Source: Microcoleus sp. bin38.metabat.b11b12b14.051
Lineage (GTDB): Bacteria; Cyanobacteriota; Cyanobacteriia; Cyanobacteriales; Microcoleaceae
Assembly (NCBI RefSeq): GCF_013299165.1
Contig: NZ_JAAFKD010000002.1
Span: 360,772-424,771, forward strand
DNA: 64,000 bases
Reading direction: 5' to 3'
The notes beneath the pieces were generated by a model. The model worked only from the letters and a program-made list of their open reading frames with translations, was not told where the DNA came from and did not search any database. Below are positions 7,334 through 16,382 of this stretch, in pieces; position 1 is the stretch's first letter, and every line of letters starts with the position of its first letter. Both the position numbers and the translations under genes were made by a program.

Positions 7334-8815
7334 ATGAAAAGGACTAAATTGAGACTGAAAAAAGTAAAGTTATTTCTGCTGGCATTTTGCTTTTTTACTG
7401 TTTCACTTGGCACATTTAATTTATTACCTTCCCTAGCGGCTGGGCCGAAGCATTACGATGAATTAAAATTCCCGCCGGTGCCAGAAATCAAACTGCCTAA
7501 ATACACTCGCTTCGAGCTAAAAAATGGCATCCGCGTGTATCTGATGGAAGATAAAGAACTACCGCTAGTGGGGGGAACGGCGCTATTTCGCACGGGCGAT
7601 CGTTTTGAACCTGCTGACAAAATCGGATTAGGAGGTTTGACTGGAGAAGTGATGCGAACTGGTGGCACGAGCCGGCATACGGCTGATGAATTAAATCAGT
7701 TGCTAGAACAGCGAGCAGCTTCGGTAGAAACGGGGATTGATATTACTTCTGGTAGCGCTAATTTTAGTGCTTTAGCTGAAGATGTAGAACCTGTTTTTGA
7801 TTTGTTTTCGGAAGTGATTCGCGAGCCAAGTTTTGCTAAGGAAAAGTTGGATTTAGCTAAGAATCAAGAGCAAGGTGGCATCGCTCGCCGCAATGACGAT
7901 CCTAACGATATTACGGGCCGGGAGTTTCAAAAGTTAATTTATGGCGATCGCAGTCCCTACGCGCGCACAGCAGAATACAAGACTATCGCCAATATTTCCC
8001 GGGACGATTTGGTGGGTTTCTACCAGAAGTATTTCCACCCCAAGAATATGATTTTGGGTATTTCTGGCGACTTTGATACTGCTAAAATGCGATCGCTCGT
8101 GGAGCAAAAATTCGGCAATTGGGAACCGACTAAAAGTGCAGAAGTGCCACCCTTACCAACGGTATCGCCCGCCACTCAAGGCGGCATATTTTTGGTGAAT
8201 CAGCCGCAATTGAGTCAAAGTTACGTGCAGATGGGGCATTTGGGCGGGATGTTGAACAGCCCAGATTACGGTGCTCTTGACGTAATGAACGGGGTTTTGA
8301 ACGGTTTTGGCGGGCGTTTGTTCAATAATGTGCGATCGCGCCAAGGCTTAGCCTACACGGTTTACGCGGCTTGGAGTCCGAGATTTGACTATCCTGGGAC
8401 GTTTGTAGCTGGGGGTCAAACGCGATCGGACGCGACAGTACCGTTTATCAAGGCAATTCGCGCTGAGATCGATCGAATCCGCACCGAACCAATTACCGCC
8501 GAAGAATTAGCTTTTGCTAAAGATTCTACCGTCAATTCTTTCATCTTCAAATTTGAAAATCCGAATCAAACTTTGTCGCGATTAATGCGCTACGAATACT
8601 ACGGTTATCCCGAAGATTTCATTTTTCGCTACCGCCGCAGCGTCGAAGCAGCGACAATTGCTGACGTGCAGCGCGTAGCTAAGACTTACTTGAAACCTGA
8701 GAATTTGGTAACGTTAGTAGTAGGAAATACTGATGGAATTCAACCGCCATTATCGAGTTTAGGAACTTCGGTAAAAGTGCAATCTGTTGATATCACAATT
8801 CCCTCGGCGACTTAA
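7334..8815 (+). CDS. M16 family peptidase homologue lacking the zinc-binding motif
   Basis: The 493-residue protein has a signal sequence (about residues 10-35, ending SLAAG) and the full M16 architecture: YTRFELKNGIRVYLMED, PKNMILGISGDF and RSRQGLAYTVYA. Where active family members have HxxEH, this one has GLGGLTGEVMRTGG, so both histidines are missing. M16 heterodimers with one active and one inactive chain are well known, such as the mitochondrial processing peptidase and several bacterial pairs. The gene lies 300 bp behind the active paralogue on the same strand and is inferred to be its partner. The end of this gene is duplicated at 10229-10281. Confidence 0.9.
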   Translation: MKRTKLRLKKVKLFLLAFCFFTVSLGTFNLLPSLAAGPKHYDELKFPPVPEIKLPKYTRFELKNGIRVYLMEDKELPLVGGTALFRTGDRFEPADKIGLGGLTGEVMRTGGTSRHTADELNQLLEQRAASVETGIDITSGSANFSALAEDVEPVFDLFSEVIREPSFAKEKLDLAKNQEQGGIARRNDDPNDITGREFQKLIYGDRSPYARTAEYKTIANISRDDLVGFYQKYFHPKNMILGISGDFDTAKMRSLVEQKFGNWEPTKSAEVPPLPTVSPATQGGIFLVNQPQLSQSYVQMGHLGGMLNSPDYGALDVMNGVLNGFGGRLFNNVRSRQGLAYTVYAAWSPRFDYPGTFVAGGQTRSDATVPFIKAIRAEIDRIRTEPITAEELAFAKDSTVNSFIFKFENPNQTLSRLMRYEYYGYPEDFIFRYRRSVEAATIADVQRVAKTYLKPENLVTLVVGNTDGIQPPLSSLGTSVKVQSVDITIPSAT

Positions 8816-8916
8816 TCGATGATTCGTGTGACGCATCAGACTATTGTGTGGTGCGTCACTGTGAGATTGTGGATGATCTAATTTGTAAATTTTCGATGGC
8901 GAACCTTACGGCTACT
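8762..8916. repeat. Left copy of an approximately 150-bp direct repeat flanking the methyltransferase gene
   Basis: The sequence starts inside the 3' end of the second M16 gene at GGAACTTCGGTAAAAGTGCA and continues through its stop codon into a family E repeat. A diverged copy in the same orientation lies at 10229-10376, on the far side of the methyltransferase gene. Confidence 0.85.
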
Positions 8917-8926
8917 GAATAATATA

Positions 8927-10180
8927 ATGAATATCAACACGCCAGAGCAATTCGAGTTAGTTTTATGTTCTAGTATAGAAAGTCAAGAATTTGTCAGATT
9001 AACTTTAGGAAAATATAGAGGAGAAGAAGACGGTTTAACTAAAATTATTGTGAGAATCGTACAATTTAAATCAAGCATAAAACTTTCTTTTACCTATAGC
9101 TACAAAACCAAAGAAATAGTAAAAAACCACCCAATCGAAGAGGGAGTAGACTTAATCAAAACCCTTATTGGCAGTGAATTCATGAGTATTAGATTATTCT
9201 CAATCAAGCAAGATGTTCAACTTGAATATGGCAGAGATAAAAATCCTAAACTTCATTTTATTAAACCCACTTTTGCCAATCCTGTTGATACGACTCCCCA
9301 GGAACACGATCACAGGAAGAAACGGTATATTGAATCCGAAAATAATGTATATCTCAGAGCATTAGGCATTACCAATAATCAAGGTAATGTCGTAAAAACG
9401 ATGGAAGATAAGTTCAGACAGATAAATAAATTTGTTGAAATCATACATGGCTTACTTGAATCATCAGGATTGGCAGCGAAGAGTCATATCTCTGTAGTTG
9501 ATATGGGTTCAGGTAAGGGATACTTAACCTTCGCAATATATGATTTTTTGAACAATATTTTAGACAAAGAAGCATCAGTTGTCGGTATAGAAAGCAGAAT
9601 ACATTTAGTAGATTTTTGTAACTCTGTTGCCCAATCAGTTAATTTTGAAAGGTTACATTTCGAGCAAGGAAATATTAGTAACTATAGCGCAGAAAAATCT
9701 GACATAACCATCGCACTTCATGCGTGCGATACTGCAACAGATGATGCGATTTATAAAGGGATACAGTCTGATTCTTCTTTGATCATCCTAGCACCATGCT
9801 GCCACAAGCAAGTTAGGAAACAGATTCATCCGAATATAGTTTTGAAGGATCTCCTAAAGTCTGGTATTTTGCTAGAGAGGCAATCGGAAATAGTGACTGA
9901 TGGATTAAGGGCACTTTTACTTGAGTTATCTGGCTATAAGACTAAGGTTTTTGAGTTTATAGCTGCTGAACATACGAGTAAAAATATAATGATTGTGGGA
10001 ATCAAAAGCAATCATAGTATTAATAACGAGCAGATTGTTGAACAAATCAAAGAAATCAAAAAACTTTATGGAATTAACTTTCACTATTTAGAAACTTTAC
10101 TATTTCCCGACCTCTTTCTTTACCCTAATTTAGCTACTATAATTAATCCTGAGTTGGTAAACGATTGCCCTATAACTTAG
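8927..10180 (+). CDS. Class I SAM-dependent methyltransferase (Methyltransf_32-like)
   Basis: The 417-residue protein has its methyltransferase core in the second half. Motif I is VVDMGSGKGYLTFAIYDF (about residues 191-208), with an acidic residue closing the next strand in VVGIESR. ITIALHACDTATDDAI and LAPCCHKQ follow and are typical of the Methyltransf_32 group, whose substrates are often RNA or protein. The first 130 residues match nothing I recognise. The gene is AT-rich, uses AAA, ATA and TTA codons far more than its neighbours, and lies between two copies of the 3' end of the M16 gene, so transfer is likely. Confidence 0.85.
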   Translation: MNINTPEQFELVLCSSIESQEFVRLTLGKYRGEEDGLTKIIVRIVQFKSSIKLSFTYSYKTKEIVKNHPIEEGVDLIKTLIGSEFMSIRLFSIKQDVQLEYGRDKNPKLHFIKPTFANPVDTTPQEHDHRKKRYIESENNVYLRALGITNNQGNVVKTMEDKFRQINKFVEIIHGLLESSGLAAKSHISVVDMGSGKGYLTFAIYDFLNNILDKEASVVGIESRIHLVDFCNSVAQSVNFERLHFEQGNISNYSAEKSDITIALHACDTATDDAIYKGIQSDSSLIILAPCCHKQVRKQIHPNIVLKDLLKSGILLERQSEIVTDGLRALLLELSGYKTKVFEFIAAEHTSKNIMIVGIKSNHSINNEQIVEQIKEIKKLYGINFHYLETLLFPDLFLYPNLATIINPELVNDCPIT

Positions 10181-10228
10181 GCTTAGCTTGAATTCGCCGA
10201 AGTGCATATTTTCCGATTTTGTAATATG

Positions 10229-10281
10229 GGAACTTCGGTAAAAGTGCAATCTGTTGATCTCATAATTCCATCGGCGACTTG
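10229..10281 (+). pseudogene. Duplicated 3' end of the second M16 peptidase gene
   Basis: These bases translate in frame as GTSVKVQSVD followed by LIIPSAT and a stop, matching the last 17 codons of the gene ending at 8815 with only two or three changes (ITIPSAT became LIIPSAT). No start or upstream coding sequence is present, so this is a copied tail, not a gene. It marks the right border of the DNA carrying the methyltransferase. Confidence 0.85.
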
Positions 10282-10530
10282 ACGATGATTCGTGTGACGC
10301 AGCAGACTATTGTGTGGTGCGTCGCTATGAGATTGTCGATTTTATTTGTGGATTTTGGATAGCGACACACCCTACGGCGAACTGTGTTTGGTAGGGTGCA
10401 TCGCTGCTAAAAATCGTATATTTTTTGTGAATTTGCAATGGCGACGCACCTGACTATTGTGTGGTGCGTCGGTGTGAGATTGTCGCTCTTGGTTGTGAAT
10501 TTGCGATCGCGACACACCCTACGGCTACCG
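10282..10530. repeat. Family E repeats (GGTGCGTCGC type), two copies
   Basis: Two related copies of a dispersed repeat lie here, at 10282-10377 and 10389-10530. Each contains CTATTGTGTGGTGCGTC, then GAGATTGTCG and a terminal ACACACCCTACGGC. The ends GTAGGGTGC and its complement can pair. Other copies are at 8828-8916 and 11703-11875, so family E brackets both accessory genes. From 10531 to 10786 I see nothing else of note. Confidence 0.7.
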
Positions 10531-10786
10531 CAAAATACAACCCGGAGAAACGAGGTTGGTTTCGGAGTGGTCGGGAATTCGGATGGCAGTAAGCTTGTTG
10601 CATCCTTGCGATTGACGCTCCATGTATTGTTTGTCAATTCCCCAGCCGCTTATCCATCACCTGAACAAGAACCATACAGTAATGCAGTAATCTACACATC
10701 ACAAGTAAGGTAAACCGTACACCCTACTTTTTTATAGTCAATATAATTAATGAGTTAGCTTATTGAGCACAAAAGAAAAGGAAAAA

Positions 10787-11620
10787 ATGCAAAACATTGA
10801 ACATCAAGTTGGTGAATTAGTCGTCACTCAGCGTAAAATAGATGGCTATATTAGTGCGAATAAATTAACAAAAGCATACCAGAAGCAAACAGGTAAATAT
10901 CGAAACCCTAACCAGTGGTTTGATAAGGATAGAATTAATGAATTTTTAGAGCTTTTATCTTCTAAAACAGGACTTGAAGTTTATGAACTCGTCCAAAAAA
11001 AAGGAGAGGGTAAAAACTGCGAAACCTGGATTCATCCTAAGCTGGCTGTTTCCTTTGCCACGTGGCTATCTCCCGAATTTGAAATGATGGTGTCTGAATG
11101 GGTAGAACTATGGCTTTTTGCAGGTCAAGCGCCGGCAACTCAAGAGCCTGTTGCTTTACATCCTTATCAGCGCGTTTGGTACGAACGCTTAAGGCTGTTT
11201 GAGCAAAATACAACGCTACCTAAAGGTCAATGGTGTATTTTTGAGGAAATCGGTAAATTAATGAGGAAATTAGAAGCGAAAAACATACTCTTATATGATA
11301 GATCAACTATTGATATTTCAGTAGGGAGAGCCTGGTGTACATGGTTGAGACAAAACAAATTTGACACCGACTTCGAGCAATATACCCACCATTATCCCGA
11401 TCGAAGGGGTGAACAATTAGCTAATGTTTATCCTTATGATTTACTGGGAAAATTTCATCAATGGCTAGAAGACACTTACATACCTGACAAATTTCCTGAA
11501 TATGTCAGACAATTTGTAAATCCCGAAGAGTGCAAGTTAATTTCAGAAGCTCTTGGCTGTGAAATTAAACCCGTCAACAAAAGGCTGAAAAGCAATAATG
11601 ATTCTAGGAATAATGAGTGA
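10787..11620 (+). CDS. KilA-N domain protein of phage type
   Basis: The protein is 277 residues from the ATG at 10787, which has AAAGGA six bases upstream; a TTG at 10763 is a weaker choice. Residues 10-105 form a KilA-N domain, with YISANKLTKAYQKQTGK, NPNQWFDKDR and the closing GEGKNCETWIHPKLAVSFAT and W-L-SPEFE. KilA-N is a DNA-binding domain common in phages and in mobile or defence islands. The C-terminal half is not recognised. The gene is AT-rich like the methyltransferase before it and is enclosed by family E repeats, supporting a horizontally acquired block. Confidence 0.85.
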   Translation: MQNIEHQVGELVVTQRKIDGYISANKLTKAYQKQTGKYRNPNQWFDKDRINEFLELLSSKTGLEVYELVQKKGEGKNCETWIHPKLAVSFATWLSPEFEMMVSEWVELWLFAGQAPATQEPVALHPYQRVWYERLRLFEQNTTLPKGQWCIFEEIGKLMRKLEAKNILLYDRSTIDISVGRAWCTWLRQNKFDTDFEQYTHHYPDRRGEQLANVYPYDLLGKFHQWLEDTYIPDKFPEYVRQFVNPEECKLISEALGCEIKPVNKRLKSNNDSRNNE

Positions 11621-11702
11621 ACGATATGGAGCTTTGCTCAGACATGATGCTCCTGCAATAAAGTTAACCGTCACATTAAGTATGCCAAACTCTCAAGCGT
11701 TG

Positions 11703-11875
11703 GGTAGAGTATAGAACCCTACGGCGAACTGTATTTTGTAGGGTGCGTCGCTGCCGAAACTTCGCTGGAATTTGTAAATTTTTGAGCGACGCACCTGACG
11801 ATTGCGCGGTGGGGATATGTGAGATTGTAGATCGAATTTGGGAATTTGCGATCGCGACGCACCCTACGGCTAACT
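11703..11875. repeat. Family E repeat, right border of the accessory block
   Basis: The segment has the same sequence marks as the copies near 8.8 and 10.3 kb: AACCCTACGGCGAACTGTAT, GTAGGGTGCGTCGCTGC, a central ACGCACCTGACGATTG, and a terminal CGACGCACCCTACGGC. It lies between the KilA-N gene and the Uma2 gene. Confidence 0.7.
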
Positions 11876-11893
11876 AACGAACATCCCGCCGTT

Positions 11894-12640
11894 TCAAGCC
11901 AACAAATCGGGATCGACACCCAACTCCCGCAACTTTGCCGCCAATAAATCCGCCCGATCGCGTTCCTGTTCCGCCCGCAGGCGTTCCTGTTGGGCCTCTT
12001 CCGAGCTCCACAGCAGCAAATTTCCCTGCGAATCCCACCAGCGCAGCCAGTTAATAGTTTGCCCCAGCCGTTCCCCCGGCCAAATCCCCAGCCACAAATC
12101 CAACTCTGGAATCCGCACCCGTCCTGACGCATCAGCAGCCTGCGTTTCATAGGCTCCATTTTGCAGATACCGCACTTCCAGCTTGGGCTCGTAGGGGTCG
12201 TAAGTCACATAGGTGGGCACTTGCAGAATGTGTTCGTAGAAGTAGAGCTTGCCGTAGGGAGGAGTCGATCGCACAGACAATTCGCCATAATCTTCATTAG
12301 ACAAAAACTCCATCACCACCGATACCGGCGCACCCTCCAGATTCGGCGTGTAGCTGCGGCGAATCGTGCCCTCTGCGACTCGATGCACTTGCGGCACGTA
12401 AAGCCAATCCGGCGCTTTGACTACAGTCTTGTTATTGATAGTTGCTACCAATCCAAAATTAGAAGCAATTAGGGCATTTTGTTCGATACATCCGGCTGCC
12501 CCCAAAGCATCGGTAAGGCCGGCTGCAAGGGGCGGTTGTTGAATATTTTCCACAGGATCGTCCGGTAATACAAAGTCGGCTGGTAGGGGTTCCCAGGTGA
12601 TAGTTAATGCTTTGGAACTGGATGGAATTTGAAGTACCAT
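11894..12640 (-). CDS. Uma2 family (DUF820) putative restriction endonuclease
   Basis: The 248-residue protein belongs to the Uma2/DUF820 group, which is greatly expanded in cyanobacteria and has a PD-(D/E)XK nuclease fold. Recognisable parts are VKAPDWLYVPQV (the catalytic PD), the following SVVMEFLSNEDYGE with the acidic residue, and KLYFYEHILQVPTYV. After about residue 205 the protein ends in a charged helix (EEAQQERLRAEQERDRADLL) typical of the longer subclass. The biological role of the family is not established; many copies lie near mobile DNA. Confidence 0.9.
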   Translation of the reverse strand: MVLQIPSSSKALTITWEPLPADFVLPDDPVENIQQPPLAAGLTDALGAAGCIEQNALIASNFGLVATINNKTVVKAPDWLYVPQVHRVAEGTIRRSYTPNLEGAPVSVVMEFLSNEDYGELSVRSTPPYGKLYFYEHILQVPTYVTYDPYEPKLEVRYLQNGAYETQAADASGRVRIPELDLWLGIWPGERLGQTINWLRWWDSQGNLLLWSSEEAQQERLRAEQERDRADLLAAKLRELGVDPDLLA

Positions 12641-12679
12641 GAGCTACATACCATTTTAGATTTTAGATTGGAAAAGAAG

Positions 12680-12736
12680 GTGTTTGTAGTGAGGACTTTA
12701 GTCCTTCTTTTTGCGGACTAAAGTCCTCACTACGAA
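12680..12736. repeat. Family A hairpin downstream of asnS
   Basis: Two inverted copies of GTTTGTAGTGAGGACTTTAG separated by about ten bases form a near-perfect hairpin between the Uma2 and asnS genes. It could act as a terminator for asnS, but the same sequence occurs in other contexts across the window. Confidence 0.8.
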
Positions 12737-12742
12737 CCTTAA

Positions 12743-14134
12743 TTAAAAATCAATAGTCAAAGGCGCTCTCGGAAACGGAATTACATCGCGAATATTCCCC
12801 ATTCCCGTCATGAATTGCACCAACCGTTCAAACCCCAAACCAAAGCCAGCGTGAGGCACAGTACCGTAGCGGCGCAAATCCAAATACCACCACAACTCCT
12901 CCTTATTCATACCTTGAGCTTCCATGCGCCGCTCCAACACATCCAGCCGTTCTTCCCGCTGGGAACCGCCGATAATTTCCCCAATATTCGGAGCCAGAAC
13001 ATCCATTGCTCGCACGGTTTTCTCGTCATCGCTTAAACGCATATAAAATGCTTTAATCCCGACCGGATAATCGCTGACAATGGTCGGCTTTTTAAACAAT
13101 TCCTCAGCCAAATAGCGCTCGTGTTCCGACTGCAAATCTAAGCCCCAGCTTACCGGAAAATCAAATTTTTTGTCGGCTTTTTCCAAAAGTGCGATCGCCT
13201 CGGTGTAAGTAATCCGCTCAAACTGATTGTTAATAATATTTTCAGCAGTCGCCAAAACCGTCTTATCAATCCGCTCGTTGAAAAACTCCATATCCTCCGG
13301 GCAATGCTCCAAAACGTATTTAAAAATGTACTTTAAAAACGCCTCAGCCAAATCCATATTTCCCACCAAATCGCAGAAAGCCATCTCCGGTTCAATCATC
13401 CAAAACTCCGCCAAATGCCGCGAAGTATTAGAATTTTCCGCTCGAAAAGTCGGGCCGAAAGTATAAACATTGCCGAAAGCCATCGCCATAACTTCCGCTT
13501 CCAACTGACCGCTAACTGTTAAATAGGCGCGCTTCCCAAAAAAGTCTTTCGCATAATCAACTTCTTGCGAATCAGTACGCGGTACATTCTTTAAATCGAA
13601 GTTAGTAACGGCGAACATTTCGCCCGCACCTTCGCAATCGGTAGCAGCTAGAATCGGAGTGTGAACCCACAAAAAACCGCGCTCTTGAAAAAATTGATGT
13701 ACTGCGGCCGAACAAGCATTGCGGACTCGAAAAACAGCGCCGTGAGTGTTAGTGCGCGGGCGCAAATGCGCGATTGTTCGCAAAAATTCCAAGGAATGCC
13801 GCTTTTTTTGCAGCGGATAAGTTTGTGGGTCTGCTTCACCGTAAACTTGTACTTGTAAAGCTTTCAACTCAATTCGCTGTCCCTTCGCCGGAGAGGCTAC
13901 CAGCACTCCCGAAACTTCTACAGATGCACCTGTATTGATTTGTTTGATTACACTTTGAAAGTCTGGCAAATCGGCATTGATGACTACTTGTAAGTTAGCC
14001 ATCGCCGAACCATCGTTGACTTCGACAAAGGCAAATTCTTTTAATTCGCGTTTAGTCCGCACCCAACCTTGAATGGTTACAGTTTCGTCGGGTTCACCAC
14101 CGCGCAAAATTGCTGCAATTCGTTGATTAGTCAT
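12743..14134 (-). CDS. asnS: Asparaginyl-tRNA synthetase
   Basis: AsnS charges tRNA-Asn with asparagine using ATP. The protein is 463 residues from the ATG at 14134 ([13 protein letters not shown]). The N-terminal OB-fold anticodon-binding domain contains [20 protein letters not shown]. The class II catalytic core follows, with motif 2 in [20 protein letters not shown] and motif 3 in [15 protein letters not shown]. The length and the [12 protein letters not shown] segment distinguish it from aspartyl-tRNA synthetase. An ATG two codons upstream (14140) is possible. The gene appears monocistronic, with a family A hairpin behind it. Confidence 0.95.
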   Translation of the reverse strand: MTNQRIAAILRGGEPDETVTIQGWVRTKRELKEFAFVEVNDGSAMANLQVVINADLPDFQSVIKQINTGASVEVSGVLVASPAKGQRIELKALQVQVYGEADPQTYPLQKKRHSLEFLRTIAHLRPRTNTHGAVFRVRNACSAAVHQFFQERGFLWVHTPILAATDCEGAGEMFAVTNFDLKNVPRTDSQEVDYAKDFFGKRAYLTVSGQLEAEVMAMAFGNVYTFGPTFRAENSNTSRHLAEFWMIEPEMAFCDLVGNMDLAEAFLKYIFKYVLEHCPEDMEFFNERIDKTVLATAENIINNQFERITYTEAIALLEKADKKFDFPVSWGLDLQSEHERYLAEELFKKPTIVSDYPVGIKAFYMRLSDDEKTVRAMDVLAPNIGEIIGGSQREERLDVLERRMEAQGMNKEELWWYLDLRRYGTVPHAGFGLGFERLVQFMTGMGNIRDVIPFPRAPLTIDF

Positions 14135-14168
14135 ATCCACTCCCGTTTATTTAATATTATTTTGCACT

Positions 14169-14282
14169 ATATAGCGGTTCTCAAAAAAGTGAGGATAGCC
14201 CTATGCCCTATGCCCTATGCCCTATGCCCTATGCCCTATGCCCCATGCCGAATAGTACCTCATCTTTCTGAGAAAGGCATAT
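14169..14282. repeat. Family C inverted-repeat element 1, with CCCTATG heptamer core
   Basis: The left end TATAGCGGTTCTCAAAAAAG (14169-14188) and the right end, complementary to CTTTCTGAGAAAGGCATA (14263-14281), form terminal inverted repeats. Between them are six to seven tandem copies of CCCTATG. Five related elements with different cores are in this window. There is no coding capacity. Confidence 0.7.
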
Positions 14283-14338
14283 CTCTGTTTTCTCTTCCTC
14301 TGCGCCCTCTGCGCCCTCTGCGGTAAAAAAATCAAAAA

Positions 14339-14704
14339 CTATCCCGCATAAGATTTCAACATCCAACCGATTAAAATGCCCAGTCCCCCAAAACGAACTG
14401 CTTGCCAAAAAGGTTGTTTGATGCTTCCCCAAGAAAACAGGCTGCTTTCTAAATTTAACTCGATCGTTTCCAATTCTTGCTCAATTTCCCGCAATTCTTG
14501 CTTGAGTTGCGGCATGGGATTTTGGCGCTGAGACTGGCGCACATCTTCGCGCAGATTGCCGAGTTCGGCTTGGCGCTGCCGATCGCCCTGAATCTGAGTG
14601 TAACGCTCTTTGACTGCTGCGAGCGATCGCTCCACTGTGGCGATCGCCTCCACAAACTCATTTTCTGACTCTTCCCGATTTAACTCTGACGGCTGTTGAG
14701 GCAT
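14339..14704 (-). CDS. Conserved cyanobacterial coiled-coil protein with C-terminal membrane anchor
   Basis: I do not recognise a named family. From the ATG at 14704 the protein has 121 residues; a TTG at 14725 would add seven. Residues 10-85 are strongly helical and charged (ESENEFVEAIATVERSLAAV, then QELREIEQELETIELNL) and likely form a coiled coil. Near the C-terminus is one hydrophobic segment (FGGLGILIGWML) that could anchor the protein in the membrane with its bulk in the cytoplasm. A tail-anchored structural or regulatory role is conceivable but only inferred. Confidence 0.7.
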   Translation of the reverse strand: MPQQPSELNREESENEFVEAIATVERSLAAVKERYTQIQGDRQRQAELGNLREDVRQSQRQNPMPQLKQELREIEQELETIELNLESSLFSWGSIKQPFWQAVRFGGLGILIGWMLKSYAG

Positions 14705-14820
14705 TTCGATCTGCAAACCTGACAATACTTAAAAAAAACCAATTTCCAATTAAGTTGTTATTATATGCAGTATATTTTTTAAATTCAAAAACCCTAACCA
14801 AATCGCTATAATTGCCATCT

Positions 14821-15096
14821 ATGCTAGAAACTACACAAACAACCCAAACTGTCAACCTCAACGAGCTGAGCACAGTAGAACTGGCTCAAGCCCTAGCCGC
14901 CCGCCTCGCCATTTCCGAAAAAGATTGGCACCGCCTCAAAGCCAACCGTTCCGCCCGGGCTGGAGAGCAAGCTGCGGCCGCTTTGGTCTTTTTGCTGAAA
15001 AATCAACCCGAAGAAGCTTTACCGCGCTTAAACCAAGCAGCAGGATGGTTAGATCGATCGATCTCGGCACCTCCCTGTCCGACTCACGGCAAATAA
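14821..15096 (+). CDS. Small cyanobacterial protein, DUF6439-like
   Basis: The 91-residue protein starts at the ATG at 14821 (MLETTQTTQTVNLNEL). It contains LAQALAARLAISEKDWHRLK, then RAGEQAAAALVFLLK and a conserved tail WLDRSISAPPCPTHGK. I recall this pattern from a small family of unknown function confined to cyanobacteria. No membrane segment or signal is present, and the helical content suggests a compact cytoplasmic protein. The tail carries a single Cys-Pro-Thr-His motif that might bind a metal, though one cysteine and one histidine are not enough to claim it. Confidence 0.75.
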   Translation: MLETTQTTQTVNLNELSTVELAQALAARLAISEKDWHRLKANRSARAGEQAAAALVFLLKNQPEEALPRLNQAAGWLDRSISAPPCPTHGK

Positions 15097-15120
15097 TTTT
15101 GAGTCTTGAGTTAAATATTT

Positions 15121-15223
15121 GCAGGACTTACGCACACCAAGGCCAGAAACCGGGTTTCTCGTAGATTTCTAGTTGATCAACCAATATTTTTCAGAGAAAC
15201 CCGGTTTCTTTGCGTAAGTCCTG
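15121..15223. repeat. Family D long hairpin (GAAACCGGGTTTCT type)
   Basis: The outer arms CAGGACTTACGCA and its complement (TGCGTAAGTCCTG) and the inner arms AGAAACCGGGTTTCT and AGAAACCCGGTTTCT make a two-level inverted repeat of about 100 bp. Related AGAAACCCGGTTTCT units occur at 26911-27007. No reading frame is present. Confidence 0.75.
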
Positions 15224-15442
15224 ATTTGATTAGTGGCCAAAACTTAGACAATCGCGCCGCTCGATCGAGCAGCGCGATTGCGAGCCAAAAAAGATTTATA
15301 CTTTTCTCACTCAAAACTCACATTTTGCATTATCATTTACGATCAATAGCGAAATACTCAAAATTCTCCATGCCCGGTTCAGCGGGTAAACGAAAAAAAT
15401 TGTAGGTCGATCCGATCTAAAGAATGCTGCTAAATATCAGTT

Positions 15443-15934
15443 CTAGCGCCAGCGAGGCAGCCGGTAGCGACTGGGAAGTTCTTTGCACAGCCGTAACTCT
15501 GTGCCTTGAGCATTCCACTCAACCCGATCGAATAATTGGTAAAGGATAAACAGCCCTCTACCACATTCTTGTTCAACATCGGGTAGTGCAGAATTATCTG
15601 CAACATCCTCTGCTATGAGACTCTCGCAATTATCAGTATAAAGGTCGCAACCGCAAGGGGCCTTAAAGCCACAACCTTCATCCGATATCACCCACCAATA
15701 TTCGTTTTGGACGATGGAAAAACGGACTCCAACAGTTTTACTGGGGTCTAACTTGTTTCCATGCTTAGCAGCATTTACCAAAGCTTCTTGAAGCCCCAAC
15801 CGTAATTCCGCTTGCCAGTGAGGCGGAATCTCTGCTAGGAGCAGATCCAAAATAGGACAAAGGTATAGGGTAGAAGCGAAGCTAATCGTAATCCAATTGC
15901 GTCCGACGACCGGACGGGCTGAGATAGCAATCAC
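15443..15934 (-). CDS. RsbW-like ATP-binding anti-sigma regulatory protein
   Basis: The 163-residue protein is a GHKL-type ATPase of the RsbW/SpoIIAB group, small serine kinases that bind sigma factors or phosphorylate STAS-domain partners. The N box is LGLQEALVNAAKHGN, the G1 box is VISDEGCGF, and the G2 box is QECGRGLFILYQLFD. Between G1 and G2 is an acidic insertion of about 35 residues with several cysteines (APCGCDLYTDNCES). A target sigma factor or anti-anti-sigma gene is not adjacent. A second, rearranged RsbW-like ORF lies 3.7 kb away at 19613. Confidence 0.85.
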   Translation of the reverse strand: MIAISARPVVGRNWITISFASTLYLCPILDLLLAEIPPHWQAELRLGLQEALVNAAKHGNKLDPSKTVGVRFSIVQNEYWWVISDEGCGFKAPCGCDLYTDNCESLIAEDVADNSALPDVEQECGRGLFILYQLFDRVEWNAQGTELRLCKELPSRYRLPRWR

Positions 15935-16035
15935 TCAGAAAACTCCCTAACTTTCAGGTGGATAAACTTCACACCCTGCATAGTTGGCTCCCTAGTATTC
16001 AAAATACTCATTAATTGAGCGGCGCAGCTCTATTT

Positions 16036-16382
16036 CTATCTTAGAGTATCAAAGCCGTTAAGAAAAGCAAAGAACATCACAAAATATTCTGCGATTCTCA
16101 GAAACTTTTGCCAAGAACTACCAGTAATTTTACTTATAACTTCTACCCGCAGCCTGATTTTTGAGATCGGCTTTTGCCGGGGCACGGTCGCTGAACCCGC
16201 TGCATCCCAAGCCGTCAACAGCTCGCTTACCAAACGATCCCCACCTTGAAAAGATCGGAAACCCGTCCAAAAAAGTCGATCCCTTGACTCCTAGCCAATG
16301 GGGATCGACTCCCACCACCACAGCTTGGGCCCGATCGCCTAGATCTCCTACTTGTGCCAAAAATCGCAAGGATCCTACCTAG
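16036..16382 (-). pseudogene. Possible frameshifted gene remnant of unknown identity
   Basis: Two overlapping minus-strand frames look like parts of one protein joined by a frameshift near 16230-16260. The first reads LRFLAQVGDLGDRAQAVVVG and VDPHWLGVKGSTFLDG; the second continues GGDRLVSELLTAWDAAGSAT to a stop at 16036. The composition looks coding, unlike the surrounding spacer, but I cannot name the family. The remaining spacer from 15935 to 16630 shows nothing else clear. Confidence 0.3.
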
